A stretch of 64,000 nucleotides of DNA, taken from Agrypnia vestita. Taxonomy: Eukaryota > Arthropoda > Insecta > Trichoptera > Phryganeidae. Where the stretch lies: positions 21,009 to 85,008 of the forward strand of contig JADDOH010010327.1 of assembly GCA_016648135.1 (NCBI GenBank). The letters run 5' to 3'. Shown piece by piece: positions 56,397-64,000 of the stretch. A program made the translations under genes and the position numbers. Within the stretch, counting starts at the first letter, position 1. Every line of letters starts with the position of its first letter. A model generated the notes under the pieces. It saw only the letters and a list, made by a program, of their open reading frames with translations. It was not told the DNA's origin and searched no databases.

Positions 56397-56958
56397 CGAA
56401 AAAAATTCCCAAGAACTTAATGTCCCAATATTCCGATCAAAGAGCTCCTCGCCTTGTTCGGGCAGGTTCACCACGGCCACGCGACGGCTGAGCACCAACC
56501 TGCCAGCCAGTCTGAGCAGCGCAGGTCTGCGGTGAAGTTGGGGTGTCTGTAGACGTCTTGCACCCGGAGCAGCTCCCCGCCAGACTGGTGGTAGCTGGAC
56601 CCGACGCGGACCCGAAAAACCTCGGACTCATCATACGAATTCATGAAAATGAGTGATTCAAGATAGTGCGGTATCTGGTGCATCCAACTCCTCAACTATT
56701 CTTTAATGTCGTGCTACAGATCTCTAGATTGATTACTCTTCAGATTGATTAAAGATTTGTCAATACACCTATGTAATAAGTGTAAGTGTAAGTGAAATAA
56801 AATTTACCTAGTGCACAAGGCGATGGTCAGGACAAAGGCCTGGCTGACGATGGCCCCGCTGCAGGTGAAGCAGAACTTCGAACTATCCAGGTGCCAGCGG
56901 TGGACGGCCACCTGGTACGGGTGGTCCCAGTTGGATGCCTCTGACATACCAGATAGGC
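56397..56958 (-). pseudogene. Serine protease homologue (S1), catalytic His lost, frameshifted
   Basis: Two minus-strand exons. The first, 56,958-56,808, reads WDHPYQVAVHR, TCSGAIVSQAFVLTIALCT, which aligns with the chymotrypsin-like segment FPYQVSL ... CGGSLIS..WVLTAAHC. The catalytic His of TAAHC is Leu (TIALC). The second, from about 56,690 to 56,397, reads RVRVGSSYHQSGGELLRVQD, VYRHPNFTADL and then, in another frame, LLRLAGRLVLSRRVAVVNLP and EQGEELF. One base is missing near 56,520, inside the DxALLRL motif that holds the catalytic Asp. Splice signals (AG|GT donor at 56,808/56,807; TCG|GTAAGT at 56,397/56,396) are intact. Exons for the signal peptide and Ser-195 are not found. It may be a decayed gene, or a non-catalytic homologue with a sequence error. 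Confidence 0.75.
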
Positions 56959-57620
56959 CTACAAGTTTTAAATAGATATCTCAAGTCTAATCAATTTAAA
57001 CTACCAAGGATAGGCGTCTGACAGGATTAGGATCAAAGGAATGAAGAAGTAGATCTATATACAATTCACATATGTATTATGTACTTTGAAGTACACCTGT
57101 CTCGATATTAAAATCTGTGTTGAGGCAGGCAAAGTTTACGAGAAAATTGCAGCAAGTTTGCTTATGCTGTACATTTTCAAGCAAGTTTGCTTATGCCGTA
57201 CAATTACAAGCAAGTTTGCTTATGCCGTTCAAAATTTTGTTAAAGAGTTTATGACTCTTCATTAAGTATCTGAATGGTCTTAGCCCGTAAATATAACTCT
57301 TCAACATAAAATAGCCAACTGGTGAGGCTGATTCTGTCGCTTTGACAAAAGTTGCCAAGGTATTAATTTTATTATTTATCTCTATTTAATAATACATTTT
57401 TACTGCACTTGAATACTAGCCCTAGCTTAAGAAACCGGTGCGGTTTAAAAACAATAAATAGTGGATAAAAGTTAGGAATTGTTTCAATTAAATCATTGAA
57501 ATGAAATTCCACCACATGTTCGGTCGTATACTGAAATATGCAGTATTACTATTTCTGTATCATGACATTACTGTCAAAATGTAGTAACTTGTTATACAAA
57601 AAATTGTATAACATTGTACT
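56959..57620. other. Intergenic with a short 29-bp tandem repeat
   Basis: No exon is recognised. At 57,151, 57,180 and 57,209 the unit AGCAAGTTTGCTTATGC(T/C)GT recurs with a 29-base period, three copies. Confidence 0.65.
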
Positions 57621-57621
57621 T

Positions 57622-58243
57622 AATGCCGCCAATTTTGACATTATAAGTTTGACAGGTTTGAAATTAATGAATTCAATTAATTAGAAAGCTCATTATTCAT
57701 AATAGGCATGATGACAGTATTAAAGAATTAAAGAATAAGCGATTTTAGAGAAGAAAAATTTAGAAAGGATTGTAAAAAATAATTCTCAATGTGTTTATTA
57801 AAAAATGTAGTTTTAATAAACACATTGAGATTAATAAGATTTTCAATAAAATAAAAATATAAAATTCTGCATTCGGCCATTTTAACTGAAACGCCGGTCA
57901 GAGCGAATGACATCACCGGTCTTTGAACTGTTGTCATTTGTCATAGACACGATGCAATGTTTACTGAGGATTGATGTCAAGTAGACGCCGTGACAGCAGC
58001 AAGCGTTTTTGCGTGAAATTAAAAAGAGGTAGACAAAAATGCAATTATTTGCGTAAAGACATAGTTTATTACTTATTACTGAACTAATGTTATTTTCGGT
58101 AATAGTGGACGTGTAAGTATCTACAATAGGTTATTTCAAAATCTGTCATCATGCCTATTGTGAAAAACTTATATTTTGTAATTTTCTGATTGAATTCATT
58201 AATTTTAAATCTGTTGAACTTAAAATGACAAAATTGACGGCAT
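57622..58243. mobile_element. 622-bp MITE with long terminal inverted repeats
   Basis: The left end AATGCCGCCAATTTTGACAT and the inverse of the right end AATGCCGTCAATTTTGTCAT continue to pair through AGGTTTGAAATTAATGAATTC and AATAGGCATGATGACAG. The inverted repeats therefore exceed 90 bases. A diverged copy of the terminus lies at 4,838-4,970. No transposase. A near-perfect internal hairpin CTCAATGTGTTTATTAAAA / TTTTAATAAACACATTGAG is at 57,784-57,830. Confidence 0.75.
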
Positions 58244-58340
58244 TTCAATACACATCTCTAATAAAAAAAAAATGTTTTGTAAAATTGATAATCTCTGATG
58301 ACAATCTATTTTAAATAAATATAATTATTGAATAAAAATA

Positions 58341-58604
58341 TTATATAAAAAGCCTTTGACATAAACTTTGATGTACCGGAATATGACGCGAACCAAGTTA
58401 TTAATTTTGTCCTAGGGCAATACCGAGATCGAAACGCCCATGGCTTCAAAGATTACGCGCCATGTGGTCACAGCCAGAACAGCCCCGACATGTTCGATCT
58501 TTTGTCCGAGGATGAAATATGTGACCTATTGTTTAAAAAAATAACATTGCGACGGACGATCGCCCTTAGGATAGCCCACCATAAAAATAATACGAAACAA
58601 TGAA
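58341..58604 (+). other. Coding-like open segment, family unknown
   Basis: About 85 codons are open between stops in AT-rich surroundings, with no ATG near the start. Readable pieces are FDVPEYDANQVINFVLGQYR, NAHGFKDYAPCGHSQNSP, DLLSEDEICDLLFKKITLRR and IALRIAHHKNN. The mixed charged/hydrophobic pattern and codon use look like real coding sequence, perhaps an exon or a fragment of a mobile-element gene. I do not recognise the family. Confidence 0.3.
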
Positions 58605-59170
58605 ATTAGAAAGTTAGGGATGCCGAGGGCATTGGGCATCGCCGAAGACGTTAAGAGTGCACGGCCTTTTGTTAGGATGAACAATACGTTCGCAACCTTT
58701 TGTTCTGAGGAAACATCTCGGAAGGGAAAAAAAACGGGAAACCTTTTCTTGCAGCGGGACGTATATTTCTAACCCCGATTAAACAATAGAAAGAACATCT
58801 TGGCCAAATGTTAACACGTAGGACAATAGTTTAGAAAGCTGCGTTTTGTTAGAGACGTCGCCAATTGTTTTGAAACACATTTTTTAGAAAAACAAGATAA
58901 TAATTCCGAAAGTCGTCGCAGTAAGCTCGCTATTGTCCCCGACAGACAATAGAGATGTTTTAAAAAGCGCTGACATACCGACACTCTCCGCGGAATGTAT
59001 GATCGTATAAATTATATTAAAGTATTATGATTATTACATGGGCCGCCGACACAAGGGCGCGAGGATCCCGCAACGCACGACCAGGCGGTCATTATCAATA
59101 AAGATAACAGGAGTCAGTCAATTAAGAAGGTAGAACCTGAACTAGAAATTGAGGCAAAGTGGTAATTAAT
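58605..59170. other. GC-richer block, possibly mobile
   Basis: Higher GC than its neighbours, with CATCGCCGAAGACGTTAAGAG, GTCCCCGACAGACAATAG and GGGCCGCCGACACAAGGGCG. A TATAAATTATATT word at 59,006 might be a promoter. With the open segment before it, it may be part of one inserted element. No termini found. Confidence 0.3.
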
Positions 59171-61325
59171 AATATTAATGTATTTCACCCGATTTCTTTC
59201 CGGTGTAATAAATACCTAATTAATAATAGCAACCGATACGTTTAATTTAAGTAATGTAATGATAATTTAGAAAGCCCATGCCATCTCTGCAGGTGGACGT
59301 TACTCGTTTTATATCTAATTTTCTCATTTATTCTGTATTCTATTGTTAAGTTCCGAAATGAACGGGACATTGCAATTCGAAATAATAACGTAATCATCCC
59401 GAATTAATCTAACTTGTAGCAAATAATAAAAAATGTATTGATCGTAATAAAAGAAAAAAAACTTGATTGTACTATTGCCGACGATGGTATATACAATGTA
59501 GGTGAAATTTAATTGATTGTGTGTATAGTTTTTTTTTACTGTGCTTTTTAAACTGTTAATGTAATATAAGGGGGTTGTCCCGCTAGTTGTTAGTTTGAGC
59601 GACTGCTGGAAATAATGTTAATTCATTAGTTTATATTATTTATTAAGGAGAGCGTTAATCTATCAGAGATTATGCAAGCTCTCGATTATGATTTTCCTAA
59701 TGTTTGATATTGATAACCCAATGTAATAGAATATTACCTCGTGAAAAGATGTAACACAGTTGACGAGATATAAGGTTGCAACTTTTTAGTCTTTTGAAAT
59801 CTGTCTGCAGAATGAATTTTAAAAAACATATTTTTATACTAGTTATAATATTTGATTTGTAGTTGATTGTTTGTTGTGTTGTTCTAAAAATATGTATCAC
59901 TCGATATACCTCGTTTAGTATCAAGAGACCGCTTGTAGTTTTTGTAATCGTACGAATTCCCTTCAAGACATAGAGCTGAGGAAAGGAAAGACGAAAAATG
60001 TGCACACGGGATTGAAACAAAATAGTGTAATTAATTGCAAATAAGTAAATGCCGTGTTGGAATAAACATTAATATTACTTTAGATCGAGGCTTTCATTTC
60101 TTATGTTTTCATGTATTACACCTAGTTGAATAATGTTAATTTGTGAGTTTTAATTATTTTTAAGAATAATGTTAATTTGTCACTGGTTATTCAAGCTCCC
60201 AATATTGTGCTTTTTAATATAATATAAGGGTTATCAGTATCAGCTTGAACATATACCTATTTTTCGTACTTAATCTTCGTTTAATCCATTGTACATAATT
60301 ATGGAGATGTATAAATATGCACAATAATTAAAAAAAAAAAAACTTTTTTTATACAAATTTGTAAGTTGTAGGAATATAACCTATTTATAAACATGCAATT
60401 ATTGTTTTGATTACTCGTTCAAGCAAGATTATTAGTCGGTCTGTTTTAAAATAATTTTTTTTAATCTAGTAATAATAAAACTCAAATAATTAATTTCACT
60501 CTTTACGATATACCATTCACTTTTGTATTGGTCCGCTTTAAAAACATAACGAAAATTCTGAAGGTAATTAATTGTAGTAAGGACTTTCGTTATTAGTAGT
60601 ATTTCAAAATAATTATTGTTTGGAAAATTTTCAATTGTCTGCCTGGTGGAATGTGGCTTATATAATTTTTAAGTGTTCTCTATTTTTCTTATTTTCTTAT
60701 ATTCTTATACCATGCGTGGAAGAAAGCTGATTTGATAAGATAAAGATTAGTATAATGAAAGTTCTGAAAAAAACGTTTTGCATTCAATCCAGCTTACATA
60801 TTGAAGTAAGAATTTTCATTATTTAGGTGTAAATAATGTTACATTAATTAATTTTCGCCAAGTTTCCTTAATGTTTCTTCTAGTAATAAGGTTTAACAAA
60901 ATTTATTTAAAAAAAAATGTAAGAAAGCCTCAATTAGCTTAGTGACTGGTGCATTAGGTTATAAGTACATATGAGGTTGTACCATTTTTATTTGGCAAAT
61001 TAGGAGAAGAAATGTAATCTGTGAGATGATTCGTCCACTTTGTAACTTGTTTTTTTTTTGTACATTGTGGTAATATAATTTATACATTAATGTTTTACCG
61101 TATTTTTTGGTTTGTACAAATTCTTCTGTGTCATAGTTAATTTCTGTGAATCAAATAATGTACCAATCCATTAAAATATATGGTATGATACAAACTAGTG
61201 ATATGTAAGCATTTCTTCCGGGCAATTGGCGTCGACGCAGATTTAGGTACTTTATAATTCCGAAAGAAATTACCAAAATAAACGTTGTATGAGGATAGGT
61301 ATAAACAGAGAATATGTAAAGGAAG
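59171..61325. other. AT-rich intergenic DNA
   Basis: Two kilobases of AT-rich sequence with runs of A and T. No credible exon, RNA gene or recognised repeat family was seen. Confidence 0.6.
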
Positions 61326-62480
61326 TGTCCGCGAAATCACAAAGTTTTTTGGCCTAAGCCCACATGGGAGGCCCGGGCGGCGGCGGCGGAAATGAGTAGA
61401 CAATAGTGGGCGTGACGACCAAGACACCGAGTCCCGTGACCAATAACGTCCATCGGGGCCTGGAAAGGACCCAGAGGAAACCAATGGACGACGAGGGTGC
61501 ACCCGGAGCGGCCCAATCGGAAGGAAGGCACCACCACCCTAGCCAGAGAAAGCTAAGGGATGCCCCTCCTACTACCGCCGACCACGCCTCAGGTCAGCGA
61601 AAGGTGTATATAAGGCGGAACCGGCCGCTGAGACGGGAGTTGAGTAGTTGAGGAGTTGGGTAGTTGAGTAGTTGAGGAGTTGGGTAGTTGAGTAGTTGAG
61701 GAGTTGGGTAGTTGAGTAGTTGAGGAGTGGAGTAGTTGAGTAGTTGAGAGTTGAGAGTTGAAAGTAGAAGTGGGAGTCGGAGACACCAGGAACTCTAGCC
61801 TGACCCTTAATCCCGGTCCGGCCGAATACCCTGGTGGCTCTCGAAGGAAACGAGGCTGGGCAGCAGTATCCGCCGCGCCAGCACCGCGACGTCCGAACTA
61901 GAACGCGACTCAAGTGTCGAGTCAGACCGCAGCGACGCCCAGTGTACCCGTTGACGAGAAACCGACGTCTGAGTGCACCGCCGAGTGTACGAGAACGACG
62001 CCGACGCCGCAGCCGCTGACGAAGCCTGCATAGCCAGAGGAGGACCACGACGACGCAGCCCACCCAGAGAAGCACGGAAAAGAAGACAACCGCCGGGCTT
62101 TCCGTAACCGGTTTTCACCGCCAAAGACATTGTTGTTTCTTTTTGTTCACTTCGCTCACCGATTCTACTCCAAGTGCTTCCTGACACAGAACTGTTCATT
62201 TCCTTGCGAACTTTAGGTTACGTTCACTGTTATTCCACCCTTTTTGTACCACCCATGTTGAATATTTTCTTTCTTAGGCTAAGGATCTTTGTACAATTAA
62301 TGTTCTCCTTTCATATGAATTGCCACTTTGCTCAATATAGAAACTTGTAAAATTGTTTTGATTTTATTTTTTCTATATCCCTTCACCCGCCTCGAGATAT
62401 CAGTGTCCCAGTCAGTCACCTGACGTTTTGATTGTACCTAGGGGAGGGCGGAACCGCCCGCGTGCGTTGATCTGAGATCT
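61326..62480 (+). mobile_element. GC-rich TATA-containing LTR-like block
   Basis: A sharply GC-rich block with GTGTATATAAGGCGGAACCG at 61,603-61,622 (TATA box), a minisatellite just downstream, then a GC-rich leader and an AT-rich end. It shares GGCGGAACCGGCC with the LTR-like block at 30,680. The order upstream region, TATA, structured leader suits an LTR with its leader. No gag or pol is visible. The long minus-strand frames here are shadows of the repeat. Confidence 0.4.
61637..61760 (+). repeat. Minisatellite of GTTGAGTA octamers
   Basis: Built from GTTGAGTA, GTTGAGGA and GTTGGGTA in a 24-base higher-order period, about four and a half copies, decaying to GTTGAGAGTTGAGAGTTGAA. It begins about 30 bases after the TATA box, where transcription would start. 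Confidence 0.8.
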
Positions 62481-62619
62481 CCCGGCCGGTTTATCACGCA
62501 GTGATTTTATATCACCTCAGACCCCACCCCCTACTAAGGTAGATCAAGGTATTTTTTAAAAATAATCAAAAGAAAAATAAATATTTATATAAAACAATTC
62601 GCCCCTGTGAGAAATATGC

Positions 62620-62880
62620 AAGAAATGTCATAATAAATATTACCTTTGCCTATTTCTTACCACTATTGTCTATGGCGACGTCGCAGTAACAGAGATACAT
62701 CGTTGTCAAAATTATTCAGCCTTCGACTCGAAATTCTTCATAAGTCGTCATTTAACTTAGTTTCCTTTGAAATGACATATTGCTTCTAGTGCTCTTCAAG
62801 TCAGCAGTGTATAAACTGAGTGCAGGATATAAAAGGTAAGCTCACAAGGCCATGAGAACGCGCGTGTCTTAACAATTACA
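62620..62880 (+). promoter_or_regulatory. Promoter / 5' exon module of a further unit (E)
   Basis: Homologous to the unit D module. TCAGC at 62,801, GTGTATAAACTGAG, then AAAAG|GTAAGCTCACAAGGCC with a good donor at 62,835/62,836. By analogy with units C and D the coding exons should lie roughly 2.5-3 kb downstream, outside the window unless displaced by insertions. Confidence 0.5.
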
Positions 62881-62895
62881 TTCCTATTATTTATT

Positions 62896-63146
62896 GAATT
62901 GGCGTTAACTTTTTTTATGATATATTATAATTATATATATAAATATAGCACTTGTCTAAGACCATTTGTGAGTTTATGACATATATTTTTATATAATTAT
63001 GTATAATATGTTATTCCACAAAGTTAACGCCAATTCAATACCTACTCTTATGCTTTAGTTTATATAATCACCCGTTGATGACAACAACTTTAGTTGTCGA
63101 AACTAGTGTAGTCATAAACTCACAAGTGGTCTTAGACAAGTGCTAT
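62896..63146. mobile_element. Nested inverted repeats with hammerhead-like word
   Basis: ATTGAATTGGCGTTAACTTT (62,896-62,915) is inverted at about 63,020-63,040, and TAGCACTTGTCTAAGACCA (62,946 onward) is inverted at about 63,127-63,145. Between them TTGATGA (63,075), a GACAAC/GTTGTC stem and GAAAC (63,099) resemble a hammerhead core with C3 changed to U. It is probably a pair of Penelope-type terminal repeats in opposite orientation. Confidence 0.55.
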
Positions 63147-63249
63147 TTTTATATATAATTTTTTATTTTATTTTTTTAATTTTTTTATTAATTACACGGC
63201 TTAATAGCCTTTTACAACTGGTTTATACATAATTAAAATACAACAAACG

Positions 63250-63780
63250 ATAAAATGTAAAAGAAAAATAAAGGGTATAAATGTAAAAAAGTATGTATAT
63301 ACATAGTGTAAACATAATGAAGTTAGACATATATGTAAAAAAAGTATATATGCAAAAAAGTGTAAAGTAGTGATCTCAGAAAATTTTAACTCACCGATAA
63401 TATAGCAATATTAAATTTGAATAGCCAGGTATATATAAAAAATTTAAGACAATATGTAAAAATTTAATATTTTGAAAAGAAATGATCATATAATGATTTT
63501 TTAAATTTTGAGAGAGATAGATTTAAAATGTCGACATATGTAGGTAGTTCATTGCCCAGTTTGTGCATTCGAGGTATGCTAGAATTTGAACGATAGTTTG
63601 TGTCCAAATTGTCATAATAAAACAGCATGTTTTGGCGGGTCCTACGGTTAGGTACTTTAAAATTAATACTATTAAGAGTTTGCAACAGTCGAAATTTGAG
63701 TGTAATATTTTAAAAAGGAATATTAAATCTGTTAATTTTCTTCGATCTTCCAAGGTTAGGATATTAAGATTAGTTTGCAA
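63250..63780 (-). mobile_element. Jockey-like non-LTR element, frameshifted 3' fragment
   Basis: LNILTLEDRRKLTDLIFLFK, then after a frame change SINFKVPNRRTRQNMLFYYD, NYRSNSSIPRMHKLGNELP and LSKFKKSLYDHFFSKY. This is a Jockey-type reverse transcriptase C-terminus, related to but distinct from the copy at 48,172. Confidence 0.75.
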
Positions 63781-63785
63781 ATATT

Positions 63786-64000
63786 AGGTCCTTACATATG
63801 AAATTGGCGTTTAGTATGGGAGGAACATAAAGCCGATTTTTTTTTATTATAATATATTTATTTAATCAAAGTATGTACCATTGCTATCTATGCACTTTTG
63901 CCATCTCATAAGTAGTTCATCGATCCCTTTACTAAAAAAACCATTCGGACGGGAATCAATAAAATCTTTGAAGGCGGTTTGGACTGCCCCATCGGAGTTG
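63786..64000 (-). mobile_element. mariner transposon, 3' end and transposase C-terminus
   Basis: Starting from TA at 63,785-63,786, the element reads GGTCCTTACATATGAAATTG, a mariner-like terminus. On the minus strand the transposase C-terminus runs from the window edge to a TAA at 63,862-63,864, with VQTAFKDFIDSRPNGFFSKG then IDELLMRWQKCIDSNGTYFD. The pattern F-x-S-x-G-I-x-x-L-x-x-RWQKxIDxNGxYFD is characteristic. The rest is outside the window. Confidence 0.8.

Noticed and set aside
61572..62199. Long minus-strand frames rich in Leu-Asn-Tyr-Ser repeats and Arg
   Set aside because: They are antisense readings of the GTTGAGTA minisatellite and a GC-rich leader, with repetitive low-complexity translation.
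1..64000. CRISPR array, bacterial operon or phage island
   Set aside because: Repeats here are zinc-finger coding repeats, minisatellites and transposons. Introns and element types are eukaryotic, so these categories do not apply.

Overview
This is eukaryotic, AT-rich, intron-containing DNA, most likely from an insect and probably a moth or butterfly. The reasons are short GT-AG introns, an arthropod-type TCAGT initiator, and a dense mix of transposons: Penelope, piggyBac, mariner, pogo-like and Helitron-like elements, several non-LTR retrotransposon clades, a tRNA-derived SINE and many small inverted-repeat elements. The species cannot be named from the sequence. There are no bacterial-style operons.

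The backbone of the window, from about 3.5 kb to 50 kb plus the right edge, is a tandem cluster of one C2H2 zinc-finger gene family. Each unit has a short promoter or 5' exon module, one or two short acidic N-terminal exons, an intron carrying a tRNA-derived SINE at the same place in every unit, one long zinc-finger exon, and a shared 3' flank. Units C (35,684-37,550) and D (46,114-47,990) are intact, each a two-exon gene for 442 residues with 12 fingers, and are about 10.4 kb tandem duplicates. Unit B (21.7-29.2 kb) has a frameshift in an A-run and in-frame stops, and is split by about 5 kb of transposons. Unit A (10.4-20.2 kb) has its exons separated by a broken non-LTR element and a finger array with no splice acceptor. 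A further promoter module at 62.6-62.84 kb suggests another unit beyond the right edge.

The most striking structure is a palindrome of almost 9 kb (3,543-12,307). Its arms of about 4.4 and 3.9 kb are nearly identical and surround a 476-base spacer. Each arm carries the two N-terminal exons of unit A, so there is an orphan minus-strand pair on the left and a plus-strand pair on the right. The N-terminal exons are rich in the SUMO-attachment consensus (hydrophobic-K-x-E), and their splice phases fit each other and the finger exon. The family therefore looks like a sumoylatable N-terminal module joined to a homogenised finger array. That is inference, not a demonstrated function.

Region by region: 1-3.5 kb has no gene and includes a TATA-bearing repeat block. 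3.5-12.3 kb is the palindrome. 12.3-18.3 kb is a non-LTR element broken by two insertions. 18.3-21.6 kb is the unit A array and flank. 21.7-23.7 kb is unit B. 23.9-28.8 kb is a transposon cluster with RTE-like, Helitron-like and two Penelope copies. 29-32.3 kb holds flank, an LTR-like block and a TGA-rich minisatellite. 32.8-42 kb is unit C with later transposon insertions, including a piggyBac remnant. 42-50.7 kb is unit D. 51.6-54.7 kb has a tentative small gene altered by small inverted-repeat elements, with a pogo-like element in its intron. 56.4-56.96 kb has two minus-strand exons of a serine protease homologue that lacks the catalytic histidine and carries a frameshift. 57-64 kb is mostly repeats and AT-rich DNA, ending in a minus-strand mariner transposase.
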